Notes under the pieces: model-generated | Databases searched by the model: none | What the model was told of the DNA's origin: nothing | The model's input: the letters and a program-made list of their open reading frames with translations, nothing else | Program-made: the position numbers and the translations under genes | Shown here: in pieces, positions 1 to 10,800 of the stretch | How the letters are laid out: the number at the start of each line of letters is the position of its first letter | Position numbering within the stretch: the stretch's first letter is position 1 | Assembly: GCA_949299455.1 (NCBI GenBank) | Contig: CASGAN010000008.1 | Coordinates: forward strand, 1-54,407 | Reading direction: 5' to 3' | Origin: an uncultured Oscillospiraceae bacterium | GTDB lineage: Bacteria; Bacillota; Clostridia; Oscillospirales; Ruminococcaceae | DNA length: 54,407 nt

Positions 1-631
1 CGATAAAACCGAAGGTGATGCCGTTTTTCTCGATGGAACGGATTCGGCTGTAATCCTCTTCATTTAAGTATGCACCGGTTGTCTGCACGGAGTCAATGCT
101 GTTCCACAGCTCGAGTGTCGACTGTAAACCGCTTGCACGCTGATCAAGTGAATGGTTGTTCGCAAGGTTTACAAGATCAAATCCCAGATCCGCCAGGCAA
201 TATGCAAGATCCTGCGGCGAGTTAAATAGCGGATAGCCGGACGGTTCACGATCTTTGGCCATCATTGTTTCCTGGTTGATCGACGCGATATCCGCAAGGT
301 TTACAAGATTTTTCACCGGCTCATATGCATACGAAAAATCATATCCGCCGTCTGTTGCACGTGCTTTCGCCTGTCTAAAAATCGAAACGTGAATCAAATC
401 ATCGCCAAAGCCAATCAGACGTGCAGACGTCGGTTCCGGAATCGGTTCGGACGACTCCTCAGACGGTTCGGAAGACTGTGTATTCACCGGACCCGCCGGA
501 ACAGTGCCGTCCTTTTTAAATAGAGAAAACGCGCCGAATACTGCACCGCCTGCCAAAAGCAAGACAAGCACGACAATCAGCACAATCGCCGCCGGTTTTA
601 ACCGCGTTTTTTTTCCGTGTTTTAATTTCAT
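1..631 (-). CDS. CapA-family protein, N-terminal part (cut by window edge)
   Basis: The first about 210 residues of a membrane-anchored protein are present; the rest lies left of the window. A basic start (MKLKHGKKTRLK) is followed by a hydrophobic anchor at about residues 13-36 and a Ser/Glu/Pro-rich linker. A globular domain then begins with LIGFGDDLIH and carries VNLANNHSLDQ. This is the layout of CapA/PgsA-like metallophosphatase-fold proteins, known from poly-gamma-glutamate capsule systems and widespread in clostridia with unknown substrate. Its ATG overlaps the dapB stop (ATGA), so translation is probably coupled and it is the last visible gene of the lysine-riboswitch operon. No pgs synthetase genes are visible, so capsule synthesis is not claimed. 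Confidence 0.75.
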   Translation of the reverse strand, partial: MKLKHGKKTRLKPAAIVLIVVLVLLLAGGAVFGAFSLFKKDGTVPAGPVNTQSSEPSEESSEPIPEPTSARLIGFGDDLIHVSIFRQAKARATDGGYDFSYAYEPVKNLVNLADIASINQETMMAKDREPSGYPLFNSPQDLAYCLADLGFDLVNLANNHSLDQRASGLQSTLELWNSIDSVQTTGAYLNEEDYSRIRSIEKNGITFGFI

Positions 632-1404
632 GCATTTTCCTCCTCTTTGTCAGTCGAGCGGAGGAAGTCCTGCATCGTGTAAAGTCCCGGTTTGCAGCCT
701 GCCAAAAACGAGGCGGCATTGACAGCGCCCACTGCAAACACTTCTTTGGATGTTGCCGTGTGTTTTAACGAAATCTGTTCATCGCGTCCTGCGAACAAAA
801 TCTCATGTTCGCCGACAATTGTACCGCCGCGAACCGCATGCATACCGATTTCGTTTACCGGCCGTTTTTCGCGGCGGGCATGACGGTCATAGACGAGCTC
901 ATACGGTTCGCTGAGTGCTTCGTTGATCGACTCTGCGAGCATGATCGCCGTTCCCGATGGTGCGTCTACCTTTTGATTATGGTGCTTTTCGATGATTTCG
1001 ATATCAAACTGTCCGCCAAGTACGCGCGCCGCCTGTTTTGCAAGCGACTGCAAGAGATTGACACCCAGCGACATATTAAAAGTAAAGAACACTGCCACCT
1101 CATTGGCAGCCGCTTTGATCGCAGCAGTCTGCTCCGCAGAATATCCGGTGGTTGCCGCAACGAGCGGGGTATGTGTCCGTTTTGCATAGGCAAGCAGCGA
1201 ATCAAGCAGTGCCGGATTTGAGAAATCAATGATTACATCAGCTGTTTCCGTCACCTCATCAATCGAAGCATAGATCGGGAATTCGGTTCCCGCTGTATTC
1301 AAATCGACGCCTGCGACAATCTCCATATCATCCCGCTGTGATACACAGCTGCGGATCACATGGCCCATTTTTCCGTTGGCGCCGCACAATAAAATTCGTG
1401 TCAT
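628..1404 (-). CDS. dapB: 4-hydroxy-tetrahydrodipicolinate reductase
   Basis: DapB reduces the product of DapA with NAD(P)H in the diaminopimelate/lysine pathway, in the cytoplasm. The 258-residue length is normal. The Rossmann loop GANGKMG is at residues 8-14, and the family signature EKHHNQKVDAPSGTA, holding the catalytic His and Lys region, is in the middle. It is the third gene of asd-dapA-dapB and its stop overlaps the next start by 4 bases. Transcription should be set by the lysine riboswitch upstream of asd. The gap of about 110 bases to dapA holds no clear terminator. Confidence 0.97.
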   Translation of the reverse strand: MTRILLCGANGKMGHVIRSCVSQRDDMEIVAGVDLNTAGTEFPIYASIDEVTETADVIIDFSNPALLDSLLAYAKRTHTPLVAATTGYSAEQTAAIKAAANEVAVFFTFNMSLGVNLLQSLAKQAARVLGGQFDIEIIEKHHNQKVDAPSGTAIMLAESINEALSEPYELVYDRHARREKRPVNEIGMHAVRGGTIVGEHEILFAGRDEQISLKHTATSKEVFAVGAVNAASFLAGCKPGLYTMQDFLRSTDKEEENA

Positions 1405-1513
1405 TTTTCGTCATTCCTTTCTTTTTCGTCCGTTTGCGACCAGTATAACACAAAACTGCACACAGTTCAAACAAAACGTCCGACTGTGTGCAGTTTTTTC
1501 GCAGTTGATTCCG

Positions 1514-2404
1514 TTATGCAAGCAGTCCTGCCTGTTTCATCGATTCACGGAGCACACCGATTTGTGCGTCATCCATCGAAACGAGCGGCAGACGGCATTC
1601 GCCCACATCAAAGCCCATCAGATTCATCGCCGCTTTGACCGGGATCGGGTTTACATCCATAAACAGATGATTGATAAGATCGAGAAGCTTAAGCTGAAGC
1701 GCCGCCGACTCCTGCACCTTTCCTTCAAAGAACAGCGCACAGATATCGTGCGTTTCTTTCGGCATCACGTTCGACAGTACAGAAATGACGCCCTTTGCAC
1801 CGAGCGACAGAAGCGGAACAATCTGATCGTCGTTGCCCGAATAAAGATCGAGGTCATCGCCGCACAGCGCTTTTATTTGTGCGACCTGCGAAATGTTGCC
1901 GCTTGCCTCTTTTGCCGCAACGATGTTCGGATGCTTTGCAAGCTGTACATACGTTTCCGGTTTGATGTTCACACCGGTACGGCTCGGCACATTATAAAGA
2001 ATGATCGGCAGATCGGTTGCATCGGCAATCGCGTTAAAATGTGCGATCAGTCCCTTTTGCGACGTCTTATTATAGTACGGTGTGACATGTAACAGCGCAT
2101 CCGCACCGAGCTGTTTTGCCTCTTTGGAAAGCTGGACAGCATAAGCGGTATCGTTGCTGCCTGCACCGGCAATCACCGGCACACGTCCGGCTGTGTGTTT
2201 TACGGCAAATTCGATGCAGTCAATATGTTCCTGATCGGTCATGCACGCCGATTCGCCGGTCGTTCCGCAGATGACAATGGCGTCGGTATGGTTTTCGATC
2301 TGCCAGTCAATCAGCTTCCCGAGTTTTTCATAGTGAATCGATCCGTCCGGATGCATAGGCGTGACGATCGCAACACCTGCGCCGGAGAAAATCTCTTTTT
2401 TCAC
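1514..2404 (-). CDS. dapA: 4-hydroxy-tetrahydrodipicolinate synthase
   Basis: DapA condenses pyruvate with aspartate semialdehyde, the first committed step to diaminopimelate. The 296-residue TIM-barrel protein shows the pyruvate-binding CGTTGES segment, the ILYNVPSRTG segment with the catalytic Tyr and active-site Arg, and the Schiff-base lysine in VAAKEASGN. It lies 72 bases after asd, which supplies its substrate, and before dapB, which uses its product, all on the minus strand behind one riboswitch. Confidence 0.97.
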   Translation of the reverse strand: MKKEIFSGAGVAIVTPMHPDGSIHYEKLGKLIDWQIENHTDAIVICGTTGESACMTDQEHIDCIEFAVKHTAGRVPVIAGAGSNDTAYAVQLSKEAKQLGADALLHVTPYYNKTSQKGLIAHFNAIADATDLPIILYNVPSRTGVNIKPETYVQLAKHPNIVAAKEASGNISQVAQIKALCGDDLDLYSGNDDQIVPLLSLGAKGVISVLSNVMPKETHDICALFFEGKVQESAALQLKLLDLINHLFMDVNPIPVKAAMNLMGFDVGECRLPLVSMDDAQIGVLRESMKQAGLLA

Positions 2405-2476
2405 TGCAAGTTCCCTCTTTTCTTTTGCATATCGTATTCTCTCTATTTTATGCGATTCCTGCGCGGAGGTTTCCAG

Positions 2477-3559
2477 TTAATCGAGATATCCTTTTGCAGC
2501 CAAAAGCTCTGCCATCAGCACTGCGCCGCCTGCTGCGCCGCGGACGGTGTTGTGCGACAGACACACAAATTTATAGTCGTACTGACTGTCCTCGCGCAGA
2601 CGTCCGATATGAACTGCCATGCCGTTTTCGGTATCGCGGTCAAGCTTTGTCTGCGGGCGGTTGTCTTCCTCATAATAATGTAAGAACTGTTTCGGTGCGC
2701 TCGGCAAAGAGAGTTGCTGCGGTGCGCCCGAGAAAGCTGCCCATTTCTCTTTGATCTGCTCGATGGTCGGTTTGTTTTTAAAACGGACAAAGACTGCCGC
2801 CATATGGCCGTCGCTCACCGGAACACGCAGACACTGCGTGGTGATTGCCGGAGAAGATGCGCACACGATCTCACCGTTTTCAACCTTACCCCAGATTTTG
2901 AGCGGCTCTTTTTCGCTCTTTTCCTCCTCGCCGCCGATATACGGAATAACGTTGTCGACGATCTCCGGGAATGTTTCAAACGTTTTGCCCGCACCGGAAA
3001 TTGCCTGATAGGTGCAAGCAAGCGCTTCGGTCACTTCGAAGTCTTTCATGAGCGGGTGCAGTGCCGGCACATAGCTCTGCAGCGAGCAGTTTGATTTGAC
3101 AGCGATAAAGCCGCGTTTTGTGCCCAGACGTTTGCGCTGTGCGGCGATGACCTCAGCGTGATCGTCGTTGATCTCCGGAATAATCATCGGCACATCCGGT
3201 GTAAAGCGGTTTGCAGAGTTATTGGAAATCACCGGGCACTCTGCTTTTGCATATGCTTCCTCGAGTGCTTTGATCTCGTCTTTTTTCATATCGACAGCGC
3301 AGAACACAAAGTCAACGCTCGACGCAATCGTTTCAATATTAGCAGTTGCATCCAAAACGACCATATCTTCCATGAATGCCGGCATCGGCTGTTTCATTGC
3401 CCAGCGTGCACCGACTGCCTCTTTATATGTTTTGCCTGCACTGCGGGAAGATGCCGCAAGCACCTTGACATGAAACCACGGATGCTCCGCAAGCAAAATG
3501 GCAAAGCGCTGGCCCACCATGCCGGTTGCACCGATAATTCCTACGTTAAACTGTTTCAT
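2477..3559 (-). CDS. asd: Aspartate-semialdehyde dehydrogenase
   Basis: Asd makes aspartate semialdehyde from aspartyl phosphate, the branch point to lysine/DAP and to threonine and methionine. The protein has the nucleotide-binding GATGMVGQRF near its start and the nucleophile cysteine in VKSNCSLQS. At 360 residues it fits the longer branch of the family. An ATG at 3577 is open in frame, but it lies at the ribosome site; the AGGAGG at 3569-3574 sits 9 bases before the ATG at 3559, so that start is used here. It is the first gene of the operon behind the lysine riboswitch and attenuator. Confidence 0.96.
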   Translation of the reverse strand: MKQFNVGIIGATGMVGQRFAILLAEHPWFHVKVLAASSRSAGKTYKEAVGARWAMKQPMPAFMEDMVVLDATANIETIASSVDFVFCAVDMKKDEIKALEEAYAKAECPVISNNSANRFTPDVPMIIPEINDDHAEVIAAQRKRLGTKRGFIAVKSNCSLQSYVPALHPLMKDFEVTEALACTYQAISGAGKTFETFPEIVDNVIPYIGGEEEKSEKEPLKIWGKVENGEIVCASSPAITTQCLRVPVSDGHMAAVFVRFKNKPTIEQIKEKWAAFSGAPQQLSLPSAPKQFLHYYEEDNRPQTKLDRDTENGMAVHIGRLREDSQYDYKFVCLSHNTVRGAAGGAVLMAELLAAKGYLD

Positions 3560-3609
3560 CAAAAACAACCTCCTCAAATCTGATTTTCGGAAAAATCTCT
3601 CCGGATAAC

Positions 3610-3631
3610 AAAAAAACCGGTTGAAAACCGG
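3610..3631 (-). terminator. Intrinsic terminator of the lysine riboswitch (attenuator)
   Basis: On the minus strand CCGGTT-TTC-AACCGG is followed by seven T. It lies between the riboswitch (ending near 3690) and the asd ribosome site at 3569-3574. This is the position expected for a lysine-dependent transcription terminator. Confidence 0.85.
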
Positions 3632-3689
3632 CCTGTCGTATACTATAATAGAAAACGTGTTGACTATCTGTTTTCGATTACAAAAAATA

Positions 3690-3860
3690 GCCGATAGCTC
3701 TCCACCATATGTATGATGACAATCCGGACATTATTCACGTTCCGGATCAGGCTGCCGCTGCCGGCGGCGCACCTTCGGCGAATTTCCCTTTCACTGCACC
3801 GTCAAACGGCTTGGCAGCCTGTGCACAGATACTGATGAAACCCGCGGCCTCTATCCGATT
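3690..3860 (-). promoter_or_regulatory. Lysine riboswitch (L box) of asd-dapA-dapB
   Basis: Read on the minus strand, the segment has the conserved L-box blocks in order: GATAGAGGCCGCG with TTCATCAGTA, then AAGGGAAATTCGCCGAAGGTGCG, and at the 3' end GGTGGAGAGCTATC. The outer GATAG and CTATC close the P1 helix. Known lysine riboswitches control lysine synthesis and transport genes; here the next genes are asd, dapA and dapB. A T-tailed hairpin follows, so control is probably by premature termination when lysine is high. Confidence 0.93.
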
Positions 3861-3884
3861 CATTTTTTCGTTTGTGTCTGTTTT

Positions 3885-3913
3885 ATCATACCACTCAGCA
3901 TGCAAATTGTCAA
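3885..3913 (-). promoter_or_regulatory. Promoter of the lysine riboswitch operon
   Basis: Minus strand TTGACA (3908-3913), a 17-base spacer, then TATGAT (3885-3890). It starts transcription about 20 bases before the riboswitch. Near-consensus vegetative sigma promoter. Confidence 0.88.
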
Positions 3914-3968
3914 CCAATGAAATCCATGAAAGAGCCGTTTCTTTTTTGGGATTTTCTGTTCAATAAAT

Positions 3969-3991
3969 ACATGTGTATTTTATACACGTAC
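3969..3991. repeat. Inverted repeat upstream of queA
   Basis: ACATGTGTAT, a TTT centre, then ATACACGTAC: 10-base arms with one mismatch, ending 22 bases before queA. It overlaps the likely -10 region of queA, so it may be an operator. No regulator is identifiable and no preQ1 riboswitch fits in the short leader. Confidence 0.45.
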
Positions 3992-4013
3992 ACTTTTCGG
4001 AAAGGAACCGTTT

Positions 4014-5039
4014 ATGAAAACAAGTGATTTTGCATACGATCTTCCGCAAGAACTGATTGCGCAGACACCGCTCACACCGCGCGACAGTTCCCGCTTGATG
4101 GTTTTAAACCGTAAAACGGGAGAAATTCTCCATCGTCACTTTTACGATCTGCCCGACTTTTTAAAGCCGGGCGATCTGCTTGTCATCAATAATTCTCGCG
4201 TCATTCCGGCACGCCTCTACGGCAAGCGCACCGATACCGGCGGCGATGTGGAACTTTTACTGTTGTCGCAGAAGGAAGCGGGCGTTTGGGAAACGCTTGT
4301 AAAACCCGGCAAACGTGCACGTGAAGGCGCTGTCATCTCGTTTGGCGACGGACTGCTGACCGGTACGATTACAAAAGTACAGGACGACGGCAACCGCCTC
4401 ATTTCGTTTGACTGCAAGGAAAACATCTTCGCCGTACTCGACCAGATCGGCCAAATGCCGCTGCCGCCGTACATCACGGCAAAGCTTAACGACAAAGAGC
4501 GCTATCAGACCGTCTACAGTAAAGACTTGGGCTCAGCTGCGGCACCGACGGCAGGACTTCACTTTACACCGGAGCTGTTGCAAAAAGTCAAAGACAAAGG
4601 CGTAAACATCGCACAGGTGACGCTTCACGTCGGACTCGGCACATTCCGTCCGGTCAAAGTGGATGACGTAACCAACCACAAAATGCATACCGAATGGTAT
4701 CATATCCCACAAGAAGCGGCGGATCTGATCGCACAGACGAAAGAAAACGGCGGCCGTGTAATCTGCGTCGGCACAACAAGCTGCCGCACAGTCGAAAGTG
4801 CTGCACAGCGCGGTCAATTCGGCGAGTCAAGCGGCGACACCGATATTTTCATCTATCCGGGCTATACATTCAAAACAATGGACGGTTTAATCACGAACTT
4901 CCATCTGCCGGAAAGTACACTCATTATGCTTGTTTCCGCGTTCTGCGGCTATGAACATACAATGCATGCATACGAAGTGGCTGTCAAAGAACGCTACCGC
5001 TTCTTCAGCTTCGGTGATGCGATGCTGATTCTCGAATAA
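4014..5039 (+). CDS. queA: tRNA preQ1(34) S-adenosylmethionine ribosyltransferase-isomerase
   Basis: QueA transfers and isomerises the ribosyl group of SAM onto preQ1 in the tRNA wobble position, giving epoxyqueuosine. The 341-residue protein starts with the typical [19 protein letters not shown] and has [34 protein letters not shown] and [10 protein letters not shown], all QueA blocks. GGAAAGG lies 7-10 bases before the ATG. The next gene is tgt, which inserts preQ1, so the two form a queuosine unit. No other queuosine genes are in view. Confidence 0.97.
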   Translation: MKTSDFAYDLPQELIAQTPLTPRDSSRLMVLNRKTGEILHRHFYDLPDFLKPGDLLVINNSRVIPARLYGKRTDTGGDVELLLLSQKEAGVWETLVKPGKRAREGAVISFGDGLLTGTITKVQDDGNRLISFDCKENIFAVLDQIGQMPLPPYITAKLNDKERYQTVYSKDLGSAAAPTAGLHFTPELLQKVKDKGVNIAQVTLHVGLGTFRPVKVDDVTNHKMHTEWYHIPQEAADLIAQTKENGGRVICVGTTSCRTVESAAQRGQFGESSGDTDIFIYPGYTFKTMDGLITNFHLPESTLIMLVSAFCGYEHTMHAYEVAVKERYRFFSFGDAMLILE

Positions 5040-6185
<1,146 letters not shown>

Positions 6186-6206
6186 CATACGGAAAGGATG
6201 ATCTCT

Positions 6207-6764
6207 ATGGGGATTTTTGAATTGATTTTAATCGGCATCGGTCTTTCGATGGATGCCTGTGCCGTATCCATGACGAACGGAATGTGCTATAAACCAAAAT
6301 GGCGCACAACGTTTCTGATTGCGTTTGCGTTCGGTCTGTTTCAGGGTCTGATGCCGCTGATTGGTTATCTGACCGGTTCGCTGTTTTACGCACAGATTGC
6401 CGCATTTGATCACTGGATCGCACTGATTCTGCTCTGCTTCATCGGCGGCAAAATGATCATCGACGGATTCAAAAGCGAGGAGGCCTGTTCCACAAAACCA
6501 TTTGGCATGTGGATGCTGTTTATGCAGGCGATCGCCACAAGCATCGATGCACTGGCAGTCGGCATCAGCTTTGCAGCTTCCGGTGCAGATATCCTGCTTG
6601 CGATTTCTCTGATTGCCGTTTCCACTTTCCTGTTAAGCACGATTGCCGTGCGTATGGGTGAATGGATCGGCGACAAGCTGAATACAAAAGCACAGCTGCT
6701 GGGCGGTGTAATTCTTGTTTTTATCGGCATCAAAATCTTTGTCGAGCACATGTGGCTTTCGTAA
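6207..6764 (+). CDS. mntP: Manganese efflux pump MntP
   Basis: A 185-residue polytopic membrane protein with two internal half-repeats, GIGLSMDACAVSMTNG near the N-terminus and ATSIDALAVGISFA after the middle. These DA-containing motifs hold the transport aspartates of MntP (formerly DUF204/YebN), which exports Mn2+. An in-frame ATG at 6198 directly abuts the GGAAAGG ribosome site, so the ATG at 6207, 9 bases after it, is preferred. It follows tgt by about 20 bases and may be read through from queA-tgt. No yybP-ykoY manganese riboswitch is seen. Confidence 0.92.
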   Translation: MGIFELILIGIGLSMDACAVSMTNGMCYKPKWRTTFLIAFAFGLFQGLMPLIGYLTGSLFYAQIAAFDHWIALILLCFIGGKMIIDGFKSEEACSTKPFGMWMLFMQAIATSIDALAVGISFAASGADILLAISLIAVSTFLLSTIAVRMGEWIGDKLNTKAQLLGGVILVFIGIKIFVEHMWLS

Positions 6765-6790
6765 AAACATAAAAAAGCAAACGATTTATC

Positions 6791-6838
6791 GCATAAAAGT
6801 GTAAAAGCACTTGACTTTTTAAAAAAGTCGTTTTATGC
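6791..6838 (+). other. Possible three-way-junction leader upstream of tyrA
   Basis: GCATAAAA (6791-6798) pairs with TTTTATGC (6831-6838). Inside lie AGTG/CACT (6798-6801 with 6808-6811) and GACTTTTT/AAAAAGTC (6813-6829). The three helices nest as a small three-way junction, followed 28 bases later by a terminator hairpin. It could be the 3' end of the mntP transcript or a tyrA leader. It matches no riboswitch class I can name. Confidence 0.4.
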
Positions 6839-6865
6839 TGATAAAAATCAACACGCTTTGATTGA

Positions 6866-6893
6866 CAGCGTCGCGATTGCGGCGCTGTTTTTT
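6866..6893 (+). terminator. Rho-independent terminator between mntP and tyrA
   Basis: CAGCG-T-CGC, loop GATT, GCG-G-CGCTG, then six T. It ends the queA-tgt-mntP transcript, or attenuates tyrA if transcription begins upstream of it. Confidence 0.75.
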
Positions 6894-6922
6894 GTACCTC
6901 TTTTAGAAAGCAGGAATGTTAC

Positions 6923-7762
6923 ATGAAAGAAAAAACCATTTTAATTGTCGGTCTTGGATTGATCGGCGGATCGATTGCGAAAGCATTGTCCGCATTTACA
7001 CCGCATCATGTGCTCGGGATGGATCGCGATCCGGAAGTGCTCGATCAAGCGCTTGCATGCGGTGCGATTGAGCGAATCGGATACGTGGAAGATCTGCCGT
7101 CTGTTGATATTCTGTGGCTCTGTCTTTATCCAAATGACGCAGTTGAATTTGTCCGTACGTATGGTGACCATGTTTCGCCTGACTGCATCGTAACGGACGC
7201 CTGCGGCATCAAAAATGCTGTTTGCCCGCAGATGGTTGCGCTTTCAAAAGCGCTTCACTTTCATTTTGTCGGCGGTCATCCAATGGCAGGAAAAGAGCGC
7301 AATGGTTTTGACGTCAGTGAAGCGACATTGTTCCGTCAGGCAAGTTATCTGCTTGTGCCTTGTGAAGCGCCGCAATGGGCTGCTGATACAATGGCCGAGC
7401 TTGCAAAACAGATCGGATTTGCACAGGTCGTTTGGACAACACCCGAACACCACGACGAAATGATCGCATATACCTCGCAGCTTCCTCATGCGCTCGCCTG
7501 TGCATATGTACTGAGTCCACGCTGCCCAATGCATAAAGGATATTCCGCCGGCAGCTACCGGGATGTTTCGCGGGTTGCACGAATCAATGAAACGCTGTGG
7601 ACAGAGCTGTTTTTAGAAAACCGCGAAGCACTTTCCAACGAAATCCGAACACTGATTGAAAATCTCACGCACATCCGGTCCGCATTGGACACACAAGACG
7701 CCCAAAAACTAAACGCACTGCTTAAGCAAGGCCGCGAAGTTAAAGAATCGCTGGGGGAATAA
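6923..7762 (+). CDS. tyrA: Prephenate dehydrogenase
   Basis: TyrA oxidatively decarboxylates prephenate to 4-hydroxyphenylpyruvate for tyrosine synthesis. The 279-residue protein has the dinucleotide fold IVGLGLIGGSIAKAL at its start, then HFVGGHPMAGKERNG with the conserved His region, HHDEMIAYTSQLPHALA, and SYRDVSRVA, all typical of this family. No ACT domain or chorismate mutase domain is attached. The ribosome site is weak (AGAAAGCAGG). It stands alone between two terminators. Confidence 0.94.
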   Translation: MKEKTILIVGLGLIGGSIAKALSAFTPHHVLGMDRDPEVLDQALACGAIERIGYVEDLPSVDILWLCLYPNDAVEFVRTYGDHVSPDCIVTDACGIKNAVCPQMVALSKALHFHFVGGHPMAGKERNGFDVSEATLFRQASYLLVPCEAPQWAADTMAELAKQIGFAQVVWTTPEHHDEMIAYTSQLPHALACAYVLSPRCPMHKGYSAGSYRDVSRVARINETLWTELFLENREALSNEIRTLIENLTHIRSALDTQDAQKLNALLKQGREVKESLGE

Positions 7763-7789
7763 TATTCTCCCTTCAAAATATATCAATAC

Positions 7790-7832
7790 AAAAAAAGAAC
7801 CCGACAGGCATATGACCTGTCGGGTTCTTTTT
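7790..7832. terminator. Bidirectional terminator, tyrA / GH85 gene
   Basis: AGAACCCGACAGG (7796-7808) pairs perfectly with CCTGTCGGGTTCT (7816-7828), with A and T runs outside. It serves the convergent tyrA (plus) and GH85 (minus) genes. Confidence 0.92.
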
Positions 7833-7864
7833 CCTATTCAAAGGAAACAAGAAAAGAATGGCAA

Positions 7865-10800
7865 TTATCTCATTGCACGTTTACGAATGATAAAGACTGA
7901 ACCTGCTGCAAGAACCAGCACAACCGGCACCGCATACGGAATCGTGTCATCCGTGTTCGGATTGTTCGGTTTGTCTTCCGGTTTCTCTTCCGGATTTGTC
8001 GGTTCTTCCGGTGTCTCGCCTGCATCTGTCAGAACCAGTCCATCCAGTGCATTCTCGAGTTTTTCCTCTGCTGCTTTTACATCTGCTTCGGTTGCCTCTG
8101 CATTTGCAAATACAGCGCTTGCCTCTGCCATTGCTGCTTTCAGCACACCATAGCTCTCCGCGGTGTATTTGCTCTCATCTACTTCCGTTGCCTTGTTCAA
8201 AAGATCTTCCAGAAGCGATTTGTCCGGGATCAAACGCAAGTCAAAGATTGCTCTCTGCAAACGGTTGTATGCATCGTATACTGCTTTGTCTGTCGACTGA
8301 TCGTCGCCAAATACTTCTTTTGCGTTTTCGAGTGCTGCTGCAAAGTCAGTTTTACTGCTCTCTAAGTATTTCGTCAGATCGATTGCCTCTGCTTCTTCGA
8401 TCAACGCACCCAGTGCATCTCTGTCTACTTTCAGCTTCAGTCCATCAACTGCCGCTTTCAGTCCGTTGTATGCTGCGTCGATCTCGTCCTGAAGTGCGTT
8501 TTTATCGTTAAGAATCAGCTCTGCTGCTTCCATCGCACTGCGCACTGCTTCTGCTGTTTGACTGGTGTAAATCTCCAAATCGAGTACTTCTGCGAAATCG
8601 TACAGCTCTTGGAGTTTCTCCGGCGAACCAACGAACGACAGCATCCAGGTTTTCTTAAGCAACTCATCATATGCGGCTGTCACTTCTGCTTTTGTCGCAT
8701 TCTCATCAGCTGCGATTTCCTGCGCGTGGGAAAGTGCCGATTCAAACGCTTTCTGAACATCCGGAACAACAGTTGCATATTCCGGTTTTTCTTTTGCCTC
8801 TTCCGCGTATGCAATCAACGCTTCCAGTTTTGTTTTGTCCGCTTTTTCTGCCAGTGCGGCTACTGCTGCTTCCAGTGCTGTTTTTGCGGTATCAACGTCA
8901 GCCTGCGCTGCATTCTCATCTGCAAGCACTGCTGCTGCATTGTCGAGCGCTGCTTTAAATGCTGTCCAGGTCTCTGGTGTGTACTCATCTTCCACACGGT
9001 CTTTGTTCTCCTCATACACTGCCTGTAAAGCTTCTTTGTCCGCTTTTTCTGCCAGTGCAGCTACTGCTGCTTCCAGTGCTGCTTTTGCAGTATCAACCTG
9101 ATCCTGAGTTGCATCTTCTGCAGCGAGTACTTCTGCTGCTTTGTCAAGTGCTGCTTTAAATGCTGTCCAGGTCTCCGGTGTGTAGTCATCTTCCACACGA
9201 TCTTTGTTTGCGTCATACACTGCCTGAAGTTCTGTTTTGTCGACTTCCGGCACTACCGGTCCATCTGCCGGAATACCCATCATGCTCCATTCGTAAATAC
9301 GGGTGGACGGCCACTGTTCACTGGTATCACCTTTTGTGACATTCAGGCGGAAGTAACGACCGATTACAGATTCAGTAAACTCGTAATGTGTACGAGATTC
9401 CTGGTTATTTTCATATGCTTTCACTGTTGTCCAGTTTGCATCATTTTCCAGGAATTCTTCATCAGCAAGCTGCTCTGCTGTCGGGTTTGCAACGTTCAAT
9501 ACCTGAAGCGCAAAATCGCGGGTATTACGGCCGGGGCCATCACTGTTGTTTACGCCTGCATGCGACATGTTCCACTCTGTCAGCGTATAGTATGCGCCGA
9601 CATCGATCACCATCTGTGCTTTTACAGCATTGCCGCCCGGGCACCATTTGGTAGACTCGTTTTTATCAAACGCAAATTCCGGATCCTCTGCCGAATTGTG
9701 ATCGCTCTGCTCTGTTGCATACAGAATGGTCAGGTTTTCGGTAATCACAACCGGTGTGGTCACTTCGCCGCCGTCACCAACAACTACCGTCAGTGTCGCT
9801 GCGGTTTCGCCGCCCTCCGTTTTATATGTAACTGTGTATGTTGCATCAAACGAAAGATCGATCAAGCTGCCTTCAACCGGTTTACGGTTCTGATCCATAA
9901 TGGAAACAGTAAATTTTTCTTCTGGTTTTGCAGATACATCCACATCATCCGCGATGAATTTGACACCATTGATGAGTTGTGTATCCAGTGTCTCATATGC
10001 AGTGCCGCGAATTGTTTCCGCTTTTTTTGCATAAGTCATCATATCGAGTATTTCGCCGTCAGCGACTGCTTTTTCAATCGGCTCTGTGATCGAACGAATT
10101 GCTGCATATGCAACCGGGCGCTGATCCGCGAATTTCACCGGTTCACCTGCAGACGTGCCGCCGTAAACCGCGGTTTCTCTCATTGCCGGCCAGTCCGGAT
10201 AGCCGTTCGGATGCGGCTGCCATTCAGTTACCGTAATTTTTACATACTGTGCACTGACAGCTTTAGAAAGTTCCACGCGTGTTTCTTTGATCTCATCTTT
10301 TGCTGTGCCCGGAATGACATCCAATTCACCAACTTCTGTGTAAGTACCATCAGCTGTATCGCACACGGAAAGTGTTGCTTTTTTCACACCAAATGGACGC
10401 GGCGGAGTATCAGTGTTCATTTGTGCCCAAATGCTGAATGCGGTGATCTCTTTTACCTCGCCGAGATCCAAGGTAATCGAAGCTGGTTTATCCCGTTTGT
10501 TTGTTGCAGTTTCTGCTGCAGGAGTATCCGTATTCGGATCACCGTCAAAGAATTTTGCCGGATCTGCAACGTTATCGGATGTCACCAATTTTGCGTCCAA
10601 AACAAGGTTTTCTTCACCCGTTGCTGCGCCTGTCATACCGGAAGTTGCTTCCAGCGCTGCGTCCAGGAATGCGCGCTCCGGTGTACCGGTGCTCAAATCC
10701 AGTTTATTGTTTGAAATATCAACGAACTTAAGGTTCGGATATTCGCCTTCGCCTTCAAATTTCTCAAGGCCTAAGCCTGCTACATCAACTGTAATAAGAC

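Noticed and set aside
3709-3966. 85-codon frame on the plus strand
   Set aside because: It is antisense to the lysine riboswitch and promoter and has no ribosome site.
3960-4014. preQ1 riboswitch before queA
   Set aside because: The leader is too short and lacks the preQ1 hairpin and A-rich tail.
9386-10714. Open frame of 442 codons on the plus strand
   Set aside because: It lies antisense to the GH85 gene, has Cys/Phe/Arg-rich composition, no ribosome site and no domain.
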